Assembly (NCBI RefSeq): GCF_026230175.1
Contig: NZ_CP104208.1
Span: forward strand, 3,286,001-3,350,000
Direction: 5' to 3'
Length of the DNA: 64,000 bases
DNA from: Desulfovibrio mangrovi
GTDB taxonomy: Bacteria; Desulfobacterota; Desulfovibrionia; Desulfovibrionales; Desulfovibrionaceae
The translations under genes were made by a program, and so were the position numbers. Shown piece after piece: positions 50,416 to 60,178 of the stretch. Below the pieces are notes generated by a model. That model was given only the letters and a program-made list of their open reading frames with translations, did not search any database and was not told where the DNA came from. Every line of letters starts with the position of its first letter. Positions within the stretch are counted from its first letter, which is position 1.

Positions 50416-52338
50416 GTGGCCAGTCTCGGATTAGTCATTCAGTGGGGAAGCGATGGTTGGCAGGGCGGGCCGAATTATCTGAAGAATCTGGCGCTGGCCG
50501 TTGCCTCTGTTCAAGAGGAACAGGGCCTTGGCATGGTATTCTTTGTCAGCCCTGATCAGGTGGATCATCTTGCCCAGTACAGGAATATTCTTCCGTTAGC
50601 CGATGACATCCGCGTGTTTGATCCGTCGGTAAAGATGGACGACATAGACGTCCTCTATCCGTTTCCCGGCAAAGGCAAGGCACCCGAAGGGATCGCCCGG
50701 GTTCATTGGATACCGGATTTTCAGCATTGCCACCTGCCGCACCTGTTCTCGAAAGAGGATCTTGATTGGCGCAATACGTTTTTTGCAAAGCTTGCGAAGG
50801 GCGACGAAATGGTCGTGCTCAGCAGTCAGGCTGCGTTGAACGACTTTCGACGATTCTTTGATGTCAAATGTCCGACGCATGTTCTGCGCTTCGCAACCTC
50901 GCCGGAGCCGGACTGGCTGCAGGGCGATGCCGCGGCAGTGAAAGCAACATACGGCATATCGGGCGACTACCTGATGTGTTGCAATCAGTTCTGGGTACAC
51001 AAGGATCACAAGACGCTTTTCAACGCGCTTGCCTTGTTGCGCGACCGGGGAATTCGCCCGCAGCTTGTCTGTACCGGATCTGCCGAGGACGCCAGACATC
51101 CGGACTACTTTGATTCCCTTACTCGTTTTCTGGCAGAGCACGATCTTGCCGGACAGGTAACCATTCTCGGCCTGATTCCCCGCTCTGACCAGATTCAGTT
51201 GCTGCGCGGCGCATCAGGCGTAATACAGCCCTCACTATTTGAAGGGTGGAGCACTGTCATTGAAGACTGCCGCCTGCTTGGCAAAAGCGTGGTGTATTCT
51301 GATATTCCGGTTCATCTGGAACAGAATATTGCCGGTGGGGCACCGTTCGAGGCCGGCAATGCAGAGTCTCTGGCGAGGGTTCTTGCCGACAAGCTTCCGG
51401 CAATGCTGCCCACAGCGGATACTCCGGTAGAGGAACAGGCATTGCATGCCGCCTATCAGACCAGACGGCTCTTCGGTCTGGAAATCTCAAATATGGTCAG
51501 GCTCGCTATGGATACGAACAATCTCCGGAAACAATCCGCCACTCCCGCTGCTCCCGTCCGTGTGACAGACGGCAGCGTATCGGCAACCTCAGACCTGACT
51601 GGCAGAAACAGCTACAAGGTCAAAGGGGTGCAGTGGTATGCCCCCCCGTTGGCTGGCGCCTCCACCCTGTCAGCTCCGCTTTTTGAGACCGAAACCTATC
51701 AGAGTACGTTGGATATCCTAAAAAAGCTCAAGGATGACGATTATCTGCGCTATCTGCGCGGGTTCATGTCCAGCGGCATGCGTCGTTTCGGGCAGCGGTG
51801 GCGTTATGCGGATATCTGCACGGTGCTTTATACCTTGTCCGGTCTGCTCGGCGTCACCCGTTATCTTGAGATCGGGGTGCGCCAAGGACGCAGCATGGCA
51901 ATGGTTGTTTCCCAGCAGCCGCAGGTTCATGTAACGGCCTTTGATATGTGGCTTGCCGATTACGCCGGAATGGAAAACCCCGGGCCGGATTTCGTGCGCG
52001 CACAAATGCAGGCGCTGGGGCATGCTGGTTCGCTCGAATTTGTGGACGGCAACTCGCACGAGACGCTGCCTGCCTACTTTGCGCAGAATCCTGCTGCAAG
52101 CTTTGATCTCATCACGGTGGACGGCGACCACAGTCCCGAAGGGGCCGTTCAGGATTTGGAAGATGTGTTGCCGCACCTGAGGATCGGCGGGGCAGTGGTC
52201 TTTGACGACATAGCACATCCTGCGCACCCGGAACTGGGGCAGGTCTGGCGCGATGTCGTCCTCTCCCGACCGGAAATGAGCGGGTTTGAATACACGGAGC
52301 TGGGGTACGGGGTAGCCTTTGCCGTGCGCATGCGCTAG
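50416..52338 (+). CDS. GT4 glycosyltransferase fused to methyltransferase
   Basis: The 640-residue protein has an N-terminal GT-B glycosyltransferase (GGPNYLKNLALAVASV, DKLPAMLPTADT and the LFEGWSTVIEDCRLLGKSVVYSD acceptor/donor loop at about 275-300). A class I SAM methyltransferase follows (about 480-640: YLEIGVRQGRSM, VDGDHSPEGAVQDLEDV). It could transfer and methylate the same sugar. The start has AGGAGAG at about 6 bases. The next gene begins 28 bp later. Confidence 0.85.
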   Translation: MASLGLVIQWGSDGWQGGPNYLKNLALAVASVQEEQGLGMVFFVSPDQVDHLAQYRNILPLADDIRVFDPSVKMDDIDVLYPFPGKGKAPEGIARVHWIPDFQHCHLPHLFSKEDLDWRNTFFAKLAKGDEMVVLSSQAALNDFRRFFDVKCPTHVLRFATSPEPDWLQGDAAAVKATYGISGDYLMCCNQFWVHKDHKTLFNALALLRDRGIRPQLVCTGSAEDARHPDYFDSLTRFLAEHDLAGQVTILGLIPRSDQIQLLRGASGVIQPSLFEGWSTVIEDCRLLGKSVVYSDIPVHLEQNIAGGAPFEAGNAESLARVLADKLPAMLPTADTPVEEQALHAAYQTRRLFGLEISNMVRLAMDTNNLRKQSATPAAPVRVTDGSVSATSDLTGRNSYKVKGVQWYAPPLAGASTLSAPLFETETYQSTLDILKKLKDDDYLRYLRGFMSSGMRRFGQRWRYADICTVLYTLSGLLGVTRYLEIGVRQGRSMAMVVSQQPQVHVTAFDMWLADYAGMENPGPDFVRAQMQALGHAGSLEFVDGNSHETLPAYFAQNPAASFDLITVDGDHSPEGAVQDLEDVLPHLRIGGAVVFDDIAHPAHPELGQVWRDVVLSRPEMSGFEYTELGYGVAFAVRMR

Positions 52339-52366
52339 CTGTCTCCAAACATAAAGCCGAGGAAAT

Positions 52367-54652
52367 ATGACAATTCTTTCTCCTGAGATATCTTCTGCGG
52401 ATGCCCCTGTGTTTTCCTTGTTTCTTCCCACCAAGGACCGGCACGACATGCTCGTCAGAATGCTTGACTCAGTGGAAGCCGCCGCTGGCGGAATTCCATG
52501 GGAGGCGAGGGTGCTGTATGCTGATCCGGGTGACAAGGCGTCCGATTTGAAGCGGCGTTTTCCTCAGGTGGTTGTGTATGACCAGAGCGAACATTTTCCT
52601 CCCGGACGACCGACCTGGCCAGCCATGATGCGTTTTCTGTTGGGGCAGACTTCAGCCCCGTGGTTCATGTATGCATCGGACGATATCGTCTTTTATCCCG
52701 GCTCCATAGCTCTCGCGTTTCGTGCCTTGAAACAGCGGGCGGGGCTGGCTGGCGGTGTGGCCATGGCCTATCGCAATGTTCATGCCCACCAGCAGGAATG
52801 GGCTGACTTCGGTGTGGACCTGACGTTGGGAGATCAGGTGCTCATCAACTACGGCTTTCTCAATACCGCATTGGTCAGGCACGTGGGGGGCTTTTCCGAC
52901 GAGTACAAATTCTATTGTGCTGACGGGGATGTCTGTTTGCGTATGCTCAAGGCGGGGTATCCAATCGTGCCGTGTACTGAAGCGCATGTTCTGCACGACA
53001 ACGTCCATGACGAGCTCAAGAAGTCCAGCAACGATCTTGCCGAGACAGATATCGCCACATATCGTCGCATCTGGACTCCCACATATTACGACGTAACTCG
53101 GGTGAAGCGTCTTTCCGCCGGCAAGTTGGAGGCTGATCCCCTGCTGCCTCAGGGCAATATCGTCGCACTCAAGCGGTCTGCAAGCGGCGGCCCCGCAATC
53201 GGTGTCGGCGATGATGCTCTCTGGGCATTGAAGCAGGCGGGCCTGCATACCCCGGGTGAGCCGTTGCGGTTGCATCTCGGATGCGGGGAGAACCATCTGG
53301 GCGGGTATGTCAACATAGACTACCCCCCGGCACATCATGCGGTAATGCGCCCCAAGGCGGATATTTTTGCCGACATCAAGACGCTGCATTTCCCGGACAA
53401 CAGTCTGGATGAAATCCGTCTTCATCATGTTTTCGAGCACTTCAATCGAGTGGAGGCGCTGGGGCTTCTGATACGTTGGCACCGCTGGCTCAAGGTCGGC
53501 GGCAGGCTGCATATCGAAACTCCCGACCTTGCCGGAAGCGCCCAGACGCTGCTGTCTGCCGTACCCTTCAAGGAAAAGACTGCTGCGGTACGTCATCTTG
53601 CCGGTGACCAGACGGAGACATGGGCCTATCACATCGATCACTGGTTCCCGGAAAGGTTCCGCGTCACCTATAGTCACATGGGCTTCGGCGATCCGGAAAT
53701 ACGCACCCAGACGTGGCAGAAACCGCCGCATCTGGCCAATGTCACTGCAGTTGGGACAAAGGTTGCCGATATCCCGACAGAGCAGTTGTTGCAGGCCGCG
53801 GAGGAACTGCTCTGGCTGAGCACCGTGGCTCCTTCCGAGATTCCCACATACGAAGTTTGGAAACGGCAGTTGCGCGTGTTTCTGGCATATCAGCCTGTAC
53901 ATCCTGCGACTGAGGCAGCGCCTCCTGCTGCCGAAGTGGCATTCCCGGTGCAGTCTGACCTGCCTCTGGAAGCCATTCACGACTTCAACCAGCGGGAACG
54001 TGATCACTGGATGGCCGCCAAGGCCTCCGCGATCCGTGCAGGCAGCAGGGTGCTGGATGTCGGTGCCGGAACCTGTCCGTATCGGCCGCTGTTCAACCAT
54101 TGCGAATATGTTGCCCACGACTTCAAGGGCTATCACGGTGAAAAGCTCGGGGGCGGCACGTCATACGGCAACATTGATCTTGTGGGCGATATAACCCAGA
54201 TCCCTGCGCCCGATGCCTCGTTTGATGTGGTGCTCTGCACGGAAGTGCTGGAACACGTGCCGGATCCGGTAGCCGCACTCAGGGAAATGGTTCGCCTGCT
54301 CAGGCCCGGCGGTAGGTTGTTGCTTACCGCACCTCTGGGTTCGGGGCTGCATCAGGAGCCTTTCCACTATTACGGCGGTTTTACGCGGCACTTTTATGAA
54401 AAGTTCCTGCCTTCGTTCGGGGTCCGCATTAACGAGCTCCGTTCCAACGGGGGCTTTTTCCGGCATCTGGCGCAGGAATGCGCGCGAGTTTCGTGGATAT
54501 TCGATAAGAAACCGGAACTGCTTGATGGTGCCGGAGACGAGTTGAGGACCCTGTTCCGCGAAAAGCTGCCCCGATACCTCTACGCCATGGACGACCGATA
54601 TATGCTGGAGGACTTCACGGTGGGCTACTTTGTTGAAGGGGTCAAATCGTGA
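52367..54652 (+). CDS. glycosyltransferase fused to two methyltransferase domains
   Basis: The 761-residue protein has an N-terminal GT-A glycosyltransferase (SLFLPTKDRHDMLVRM, the YASDDIVFY acidic motif, GFSDEYKFYCADGDV), a first SAM-dependent methyltransferase at about residue 300-500 (LHLGCGENHLGGYVNIDY), and a second at about 555-740 (VLDVGAGTCPYRPLF, CTEVLEHVPDP). Tandem methyltransferase domains may add two methyl groups or one may be degenerate. The end overlaps the following gene in a GTGA pair. Confidence 0.83.
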   Translation: MTILSPEISSADAPVFSLFLPTKDRHDMLVRMLDSVEAAAGGIPWEARVLYADPGDKASDLKRRFPQVVVYDQSEHFPPGRPTWPAMMRFLLGQTSAPWFMYASDDIVFYPGSIALAFRALKQRAGLAGGVAMAYRNVHAHQQEWADFGVDLTLGDQVLINYGFLNTALVRHVGGFSDEYKFYCADGDVCLRMLKAGYPIVPCTEAHVLHDNVHDELKKSSNDLAETDIATYRRIWTPTYYDVTRVKRLSAGKLEADPLLPQGNIVALKRSASGGPAIGVGDDALWALKQAGLHTPGEPLRLHLGCGENHLGGYVNIDYPPAHHAVMRPKADIFADIKTLHFPDNSLDEIRLHHVFEHFNRVEALGLLIRWHRWLKVGGRLHIETPDLAGSAQTLLSAVPFKEKTAAVRHLAGDQTETWAYHIDHWFPERFRVTYSHMGFGDPEIRTQTWQKPPHLANVTAVGTKVADIPTEQLLQAAEELLWLSTVAPSEIPTYEVWKRQLRVFLAYQPVHPATEAAPPAAEVAFPVQSDLPLEAIHDFNQRERDHWMAAKASAIRAGSRVLDVGAGTCPYRPLFNHCEYVAHDFKGYHGEKLGGGTSYGNIDLVGDITQIPAPDASFDVVLCTEVLEHVPDPVAALREMVRLLRPGGRLLLTAPLGSGLHQEPFHYYGGFTRHFYEKFLPSFGVRINELRSNGGFFRHLAQECARVSWIFDKKPELLDGAGDELRTLFREKLPRYLYAMDDRYMLEDFTVGYFVEGVKS

Positions 54653-56553
54653 GGACTCAGGCGATTATTTTCAGCAAGGACAGGGCGCTGCAGCTTCGGG
54701 CCACTCTGGACTCTCTGCTTATGCGCTGTGTCGAGCCGGATTCGTTGCTTATCCGGGTTTTGTACAAGGCATCGGATGCCCGTCATGAAAAGCAGTATGC
54801 TCTGCTGCGGAGGCTGTTCCCCCGTGTGGATTTTGTGGCGGAAGTCGATTTCCGTCTGCAGCTCCTGCGGTTGATTGCCGAGACGCCCTTCGTTCTCTTT
54901 CTGGTGGACGACAATATCTTCTATCGGGATTTTTCCCTGCAAGAGGTGTTGGGCTTTCTGGAAGCCCAGCCCGAGGCGCTAGGTTTTTCCCTTCGTCTTG
55001 GCCGGAATACCACGTACTGCCACACACAGGATGCTCCCCAGACAATGCCTCTTCATGAGGCATTGGACAAAAAGGTTCTGCGGTGCCGGTGGAAGGGGGC
55101 TGACTTTGATTTCGGCTACCCGCTGGAAGTTTCCAGTTCCGTATACCGGTCCGGGCACATCCTTGCGCTCCTTCACGATATGCCGTTCTCGAATCCCAAC
55201 CTGCTGGAAGCTGGCCTTTCCAGGCGAACTAGCTTGGTGGAACAGTTCGGGTGGCTGCTGTTCTTCGAGCAGTCGGTCACTTTCTGCAATCCGCTCAACC
55301 GGGTGCAGAGCATTTACGAGAACAGGGTTGCGGCGGATTCCGTGGATGCGAATGCGCTGGCGGAGATGTTTGAACAGGGGCAGGTTGTTGATGTGGCCCT
55401 GTATGGGGACGCGCAACCCAATGCCGCACATTTCGAAATGCCGTTGCGCCTCCGGAAGGTGACACCGATTCAGGACGCGGGGGATGGATCGGCATTGCCG
55501 TTCATTTCTGTGATCATCCCCGTGTATAACGGCGCCACATTTCTTCCGGAAGCCGTGAAGAGCATCGCCGCGCAGCAGTATGAGCCGGTAGAAATCATCA
55601 TCGTCAACGACGGCAGTCAGGACGATTCCTCTGCTGTGGGCAGGCAGCTTGCCGAACAGTATCCGGCCCTCCGCATTCAGGTGGTGGACAAGGAAAACGG
55701 CGGACTCGCCTCTGCCAGAAATGCCGGTATTCAGCGAGCCTCGGGACAGTGGATTCTGCCCCTGGATTGCGACGACTGTTTTGCGGAAGGGTTTCTTCAC
55801 AGAGCCGTGCAGGCGATTACGACCCGTCCCGAGATCAATCTGGTCTTTGCGAACATGCAGGAGTTCGGTGTTCTTGACGGGCAGTGGATTCCCCGGGACT
55901 ACTCGCTCTCCGAGCTGATGCAGCGCAATACGTTTCCCTATGCCTCATTGTACCGCCGCGAACTGTGGGAGCAGGCCGGAGGCTATGAACCGAGCATGCC
56001 ATGGGGAGCGGAAGATTGGCTCTTCTGGCTTTCCTGCTCCGCATTCGGCATCAGGCCGTACAGAGTGGAGGAGCCCATGTTCCTGTATCGTACGCATCCG
56101 GAAGGCTCCATGTATACGAACATGATGAAGCGTTGGGATGTGGTGAAGGCCTGCCTCAGGACGTTGCAACCGGCCTTGTTTACAGTGCCCGTGCTGCTGG
56201 CGGATCATTCCGTGGTGGCGGGCATGGATAAGGAAACGAAGGAGCGCATTGCGGGCATTTACACAAAGTACCCGGAAGCGCCCATGCCCCACTTCTGGCA
56301 GGGGCTGGTGCACGAAGGAGCCGGTCGGCTGGCCGAGGCTGTGGGGGAATATTTACAGGCTGCGGCGCTTGCTCCGTATCCTCAATGGCAGCCTCATTTC
56401 CGTCTTTGCCTGCTCAACCTCAGGCTGGGCAGGAAGAGCGTGGCGCTTGCCAATGCCACGGAAGTTCTTGCCCGCAGGCCGGAACTGGCACAACTCCTGA
56501 GGGGCTTGCCCGATCTGGATCAGCGTCGGCTGGTTCCGCTCAACGTGCTGTAG
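54649..56553 (+). CDS. tandem GT-A glycosyltransferase with TPR-like tail
   Basis: The 634-residue protein has an N-terminal GT-A-like domain (IIFSKDRALQLRATLDSL, with VLFLVDDNIFY), a second classic GT2 domain from about residue 285 (FISVIIPVYNGATFLPEAV, IIVNDGSQDDS, DCDDCF, GAEDWLFW), and a helical C-terminal tail of about 100 residues resembling TPR repeats. The start is a GTG overlapping the stop of the preceding gene. It probably makes two glycosidic linkages. Confidence 0.85.
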   Translation: MRTQAIIFSKDRALQLRATLDSLLMRCVEPDSLLIRVLYKASDARHEKQYALLRRLFPRVDFVAEVDFRLQLLRLIAETPFVLFLVDDNIFYRDFSLQEVLGFLEAQPEALGFSLRLGRNTTYCHTQDAPQTMPLHEALDKKVLRCRWKGADFDFGYPLEVSSSVYRSGHILALLHDMPFSNPNLLEAGLSRRTSLVEQFGWLLFFEQSVTFCNPLNRVQSIYENRVAADSVDANALAEMFEQGQVVDVALYGDAQPNAAHFEMPLRLRKVTPIQDAGDGSALPFISVIIPVYNGATFLPEAVKSIAAQQYEPVEIIIVNDGSQDDSSAVGRQLAEQYPALRIQVVDKENGGLASARNAGIQRASGQWILPLDCDDCFAEGFLHRAVQAITTRPEINLVFANMQEFGVLDGQWIPRDYSLSELMQRNTFPYASLYRRELWEQAGGYEPSMPWGAEDWLFWLSCSAFGIRPYRVEEPMFLYRTHPEGSMYTNMMKRWDVVKACLRTLQPALFTVPVLLADHSVVAGMDKETKERIAGIYTKYPEAPMPHFWQGLVHEGAGRLAEAVGEYLQAAALAPYPQWQPHFRLCLLNLRLGRKSVALANATEVLARRPELAQLLRGLPDLDQRRLVPLNVL

Positions 56554-56728
56554 ACCGTAGCGGGGCTCTCCTGCGTTGAAGAGAGGAAGGACGGTAACCC
56601 GTTGGGACTGTTTTCCTCGTATTGCCATTTGCCTTGTGCATGCACGCGGGCTACAATTCTTTGCATTGTCAGTTGCGGCGCCCCCCTGTTTTCCACCACG
56701 GAAGTTACATAGTGCCTAATCTCGAATC

Positions 56729-59329
56729 ATGGTGAGCGGAATGAGCGACATGGATGATATCAAGGCGGAGGCCATGGCCCGCGAGGCGGCCCGGCTGTTG
56801 GCGCAAAAAGATCTGCGCATGGCGGAGACTCTTGTCGCAAAGGCTCTTACCTTTGCTCCGCAGCACCCCGAAGCTCTGAAGATGCAGCAAGCGGTACTTT
56901 CGCTGCGTTCTCCGGGGTATTCCGTCATCATTCCCACCTGCAACAGGCTGGATATTCTCAAGCAGTGTCTGCGGTGCCTTGAAGAGCAGACCATGCCGCA
57001 TGCGGACTTCGAAGTGGTGGTGGTGGATGATGCTTCCACCGACGGCACTGCAGAATTTCTGGCGGAATATCGTCCTCCCTTTGCCTTTCGTTCCATCATC
57101 CAGCCCCGACGAGGGGGGCCTGCGAAGGCGCGCAATGCCGGAATCCGGGTCGCCCGTGGTGAGTTTGTTCATTTTCTCAACGACGATGCCATGATCGAGC
57201 CTCATGTGCTGCAGCTGCACAGCATGTTGCACAGCGCTCTGCCGGACAAGTCTGTCTCTATTCTCGGTGGATTCAGCTTCGGCCCTCCCTTTACGGAAAC
57301 GCTGTGGGGATACGCGCTGGAGCATGGCGATCTGCTGTTCCGGTATCCCACCTTTGCGCATAACGGGCTGCACGGGCACCGCTCGTATTATTCCTGCAAC
57401 ATCAGCACGCCCCGCCGTTCTCTCATTCAGGTAGGGTTGTTCGATGAAGAGATTGCCGGAAATCTGTGGGGAGCGGAGGACATGGAACTCGGCAAGCGTC
57501 TGGAAGCCTCGTCCGTTCCCGTGCTGTATCGTGAAGACAGCCGTTCCACGCATGTGCATGACGTGGGGGTTGAGGGGCTTGCCCGCACGGCCTATGTCCG
57601 TGGCGGCGGAGCGGTCTGGATGTTTGCAAAGCACGGTGAACGTCCGCACTATGCCCGGCTTGGGGCGCACGATATAGCCTTTTGGCGCAATTTGCCGCCG
57701 CGTCTGGTACGGCGTATGGGACAACTGCACGAGGTTCTGGCCAGAACGGAGCATGTTCGTCCGGTTCCGGATGATAATCCGGCACCCTATCTGCGGCGTG
57801 AGAATTATGCGGCCATGCTCGCGGTGTGCCGGTCTCTCTGGCACATGCGAACCCGGGAGTTGCTGCTGCTTATTGACGAGGTGGAGAAGCTGGCTCTGCA
57901 GGTTCTGGAGGATGTGGCTCAGGGCAAAAGCATGCAGTTTTGTGCTGCCCGGTTGTATCCGGCCATGCTGTTCATCCGTTTTTACCATGACACGATTGGC
58001 GTATGTGCCTCTGATGCCATTCGGCATTACTGTCCGGAAGCACCGCCGATCGAGGCGGAGAATGCGACTGCCGAGCCTGTTCCTTTCGAAGGCGAGTCAG
58101 GCGATGGCGCAACAGATGCGGGGGCTTTTGCCGGACAGAAGGTACTGCTGGCCTGCAATTTCTTCTGGCCTTCGGTGGGGGGCACTGAGCTTTTGATTGA
58201 AGAGCTCGGGCTGCAGTTGCAACAACTCGGCTACCATGTGGAAGTGGCGTGCAGATGGTTGGAAAACCGCAGTGCATCCACCCGGCTGGGCATGCCGATT
58301 CACTCCTTCCGGTGCCACGGAAAGTTTACCGATTCCCACATGGGGCCCGATACGGAAAAATATCGTACCTTGGTCTGCAAAGGGGGGTACGATGCCATTA
58401 TCGTGCTAGCCCATCCGGACAACTGGACGTGCCATCTGCTCCGCGACCTGCCTTCTCCGCACCCGCGCATCATCATGATGCCGAGCATCAATTCCGACAA
58501 TATCGAGCATTGGAAGGGCATGGGCGTGATGGATACCATTGCGGGGACGTTGCGAGCCGCTGGCATGTGCGTGGCTGTTTCGGAACAGGGATACGACAGG
58601 CGGCTGTTCGCAGAGCTGGGCGTGCCACATGTGTTCATTCCCCACGCCGTGAACCCCGATCCTGATACCCGGGATATGCGTACATTGCTGGAGGTGCCGT
58701 CCGGGTCGCCCCTGCTCGCGTGTGTGGGAAATTTCTGGCCGGTGAAGAATCAGCTGGAGTTGGTGAAGCGGTTTGCCGCAGAACCGCTGGATGTTGCCCG
58801 GAACTGGCGTCTGGTGTTGGCCGGGGCTGCGTTGCCCTGGGAGAGGGAATCGCGCTATTTTGAAGAATGCTGGGCAATAGCCGACAGTGATCCGCGTATT
58901 CGCATTCTTGGCCCCCTGCCGCCCCGGCAGGCCACGGCCCTTATCAGGGATGCCGACATGCTGCTGGTGCCCTCTCTGGGGGAAAGTGCAGGGCCGCTGG
59001 TTGTTCTGGAGGCCATGGCGTTGTCTGTGCCGTGGATAGCCACGCCGCAGTGCAATGCCGTGTACGATGAGGGCGGAGGCATCATAACCGAGCTGGATTC
59101 CTTCCCGCAGGCAGTGCAACGCCTGTTGGAGCAGCCCGATTTGGCACGGGAGCTGGGAAGGAACGGTAGGGAACACTGGGAGCGCTGTTTCCGGTGGGAC
59201 TCCGTTGCGCCTGTTTTTGATGCATTGCTCAAGGGCGTTCCCGTTGCGGGAAGTGCAATGCCCGAAGTCTTGCGGGTGCAGCAGGCAGAGCTGGTGCGGC
59301 GGCTGCTGCCGGAGTCGGGGCGCGGCTAG
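56729..59329 (+). CDS. GT2-GT4 bifunctional glycosyltransferase
   Basis: The 866-residue protein begins with a short helical repeat (about 10-55: REAARLLAQKDLRMAETLV), then a GT2 domain (YSVIIPTCNRLDILKQC at about 64, VVVVDDASTDGTAEF, LNDDAM, WGAEDMELGKRLE), a linker, and a GT4 domain from about 470 (LLACNFFWPSVGGTELLIEEL, VVLEAMALSVPWIA at about 750). Such fusions assemble two sugars in sequence. The ATG at 56729 or 56741 could be the start; neither has a strong ribosome-binding site. It is the last plus-strand gene of the main run. Confidence 0.85.
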   Translation: MVSGMSDMDDIKAEAMAREAARLLAQKDLRMAETLVAKALTFAPQHPEALKMQQAVLSLRSPGYSVIIPTCNRLDILKQCLRCLEEQTMPHADFEVVVVDDASTDGTAEFLAEYRPPFAFRSIIQPRRGGPAKARNAGIRVARGEFVHFLNDDAMIEPHVLQLHSMLHSALPDKSVSILGGFSFGPPFTETLWGYALEHGDLLFRYPTFAHNGLHGHRSYYSCNISTPRRSLIQVGLFDEEIAGNLWGAEDMELGKRLEASSVPVLYREDSRSTHVHDVGVEGLARTAYVRGGGAVWMFAKHGERPHYARLGAHDIAFWRNLPPRLVRRMGQLHEVLARTEHVRPVPDDNPAPYLRRENYAAMLAVCRSLWHMRTRELLLLIDEVEKLALQVLEDVAQGKSMQFCAARLYPAMLFIRFYHDTIGVCASDAIRHYCPEAPPIEAENATAEPVPFEGESGDGATDAGAFAGQKVLLACNFFWPSVGGTELLIEELGLQLQQLGYHVEVACRWLENRSASTRLGMPIHSFRCHGKFTDSHMGPDTEKYRTLVCKGGYDAIIVLAHPDNWTCHLLRDLPSPHPRIIMMPSINSDNIEHWKGMGVMDTIAGTLRAAGMCVAVSEQGYDRRLFAELGVPHVFIPHAVNPDPDTRDMRTLLEVPSGSPLLACVGNFWPVKNQLELVKRFAAEPLDVARNWRLVLAGAALPWERESRYFEECWAIADSDPRIRILGPLPPRQATALIRDADMLLVPSLGESAGPLVVLEAMALSVPWIATPQCNAVYDEGGGIITELDSFPQAVQRLLEQPDLARELGRNGREHWERCFRWDSVAPVFDALLKGVPVAGSAMPEVLRVQQAELVRRLLPESGRG

Positions 59330-59482
59330 CGGGAGACCGGCGAAGACCGGAGCAAGCCCTTGCCGCGGCCTGAATCGGCCTCCAACGGAACATGCCGTTC
59401 AGGGTTGCAAAAACGGCACAATCCGGCACCGCCTGCCAGACAGGCACATGCCGGAAAGACCGGAAGGGGGGGCTGCTCCTGA

Positions 59483-60163
59483 TTACCCTGCAGTTCTGAA
59501 GCTGTTCTGGGCAGATACCCAATCTTCTTCAAAATCCACTTCAATGCATTTGTGCATCGAGATGTCGACGGGCCGGAACTTGATATTGTCGGCTATGATG
59601 ATCTCCATGCCTTTTTCGAAATAATCGTTTTCTTCACACGTACGCAGGCCTTCCACAAAACGCGGCAGGTCATCTTTGCGAATGAAGTTGATGCCTACGG
59701 CTTCGCCTGCGGCATCCTCCACCTGTTTGGAGATGGCGGATATGAAGCCCTGATCGTTCAGGGTGTATTTCACCTCTTCCTCTCCGCACTTCTTGGTGTC
59801 CACGCAGATGAGGTTGTGTGCGGTGGCTCCAAGCACCTCTTTCAGGATGACCTTGTCGAAAACTACGTCTCCGTTCATCCAGAGAATGTCGTCATCCAGA
59901 TTCTCAATGGCGCAGAGCAGGCTTTTGGACGTGTTGGTCAGGTAATAGTTGGGATTGTACTTGTAGTATACTTCGGGAAAGTGCTCCATGATCAACGTCA
60001 TCTTGAAGCCTACAACGATAACTATCTCGTGTATTCCCAGTTCCTTGAGGATGCGTATCTGCCTGCCCAGAATGGTTTCCCCGTAAGGCAGTACAGAGAG
60101 TGATTTCGGAAAGGGCCTGCTGAGCCTGCTGCCAATTCCTGCTGCAAGAATGACTGCTTTCAT
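59483..60163 (-). CDS. sugar/choline-phosphate nucleotidyltransferase
   Basis: The 226-residue protein has the NTP-transferase motif AVILAAGIGSRLSRPFPKSL at the N-terminus and EIVIVVGFK, LWMNGDVVFD (metal-binding Asp) and EEEVKYTLND. It looks like a phosphocholine/ethanolamine or sugar-1-phosphate cytidylyltransferase. The start at 60163 is chosen because the family begins MKAVILAAG; an ATG at 60172 adds three residues. It lies 15 bp after the glycerophosphotransferase gene on the minus strand, the two forming an operon that converges on the main cluster. Confidence 0.87.
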   Translation of the reverse strand: MKAVILAAGIGSRLSRPFPKSLSVLPYGETILGRQIRILKELGIHEIVIVVGFKMTLIMEHFPEVYYKYNPNYYLTNTSKSLLCAIENLDDDILWMNGDVVFDKVILKEVLGATAHNLICVDTKKCGEEEVKYTLNDQGFISAISKQVEDAAGEAVGINFIRKDDLPRFVEGLRTCEENDYFEKGMEIIIADNIKFRPVDISMHKCIEVDFEEDWVSAQNSFRTAG

Positions 60164-60178
60164 GGTGCACATCCATTG

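Noticed and set aside
52652-54136. A 494-codon open frame antisense to the GT-methyltransferase fusion
   Set aside because: No recognisable domain, and the plus strand carries clear catalytic motifs.
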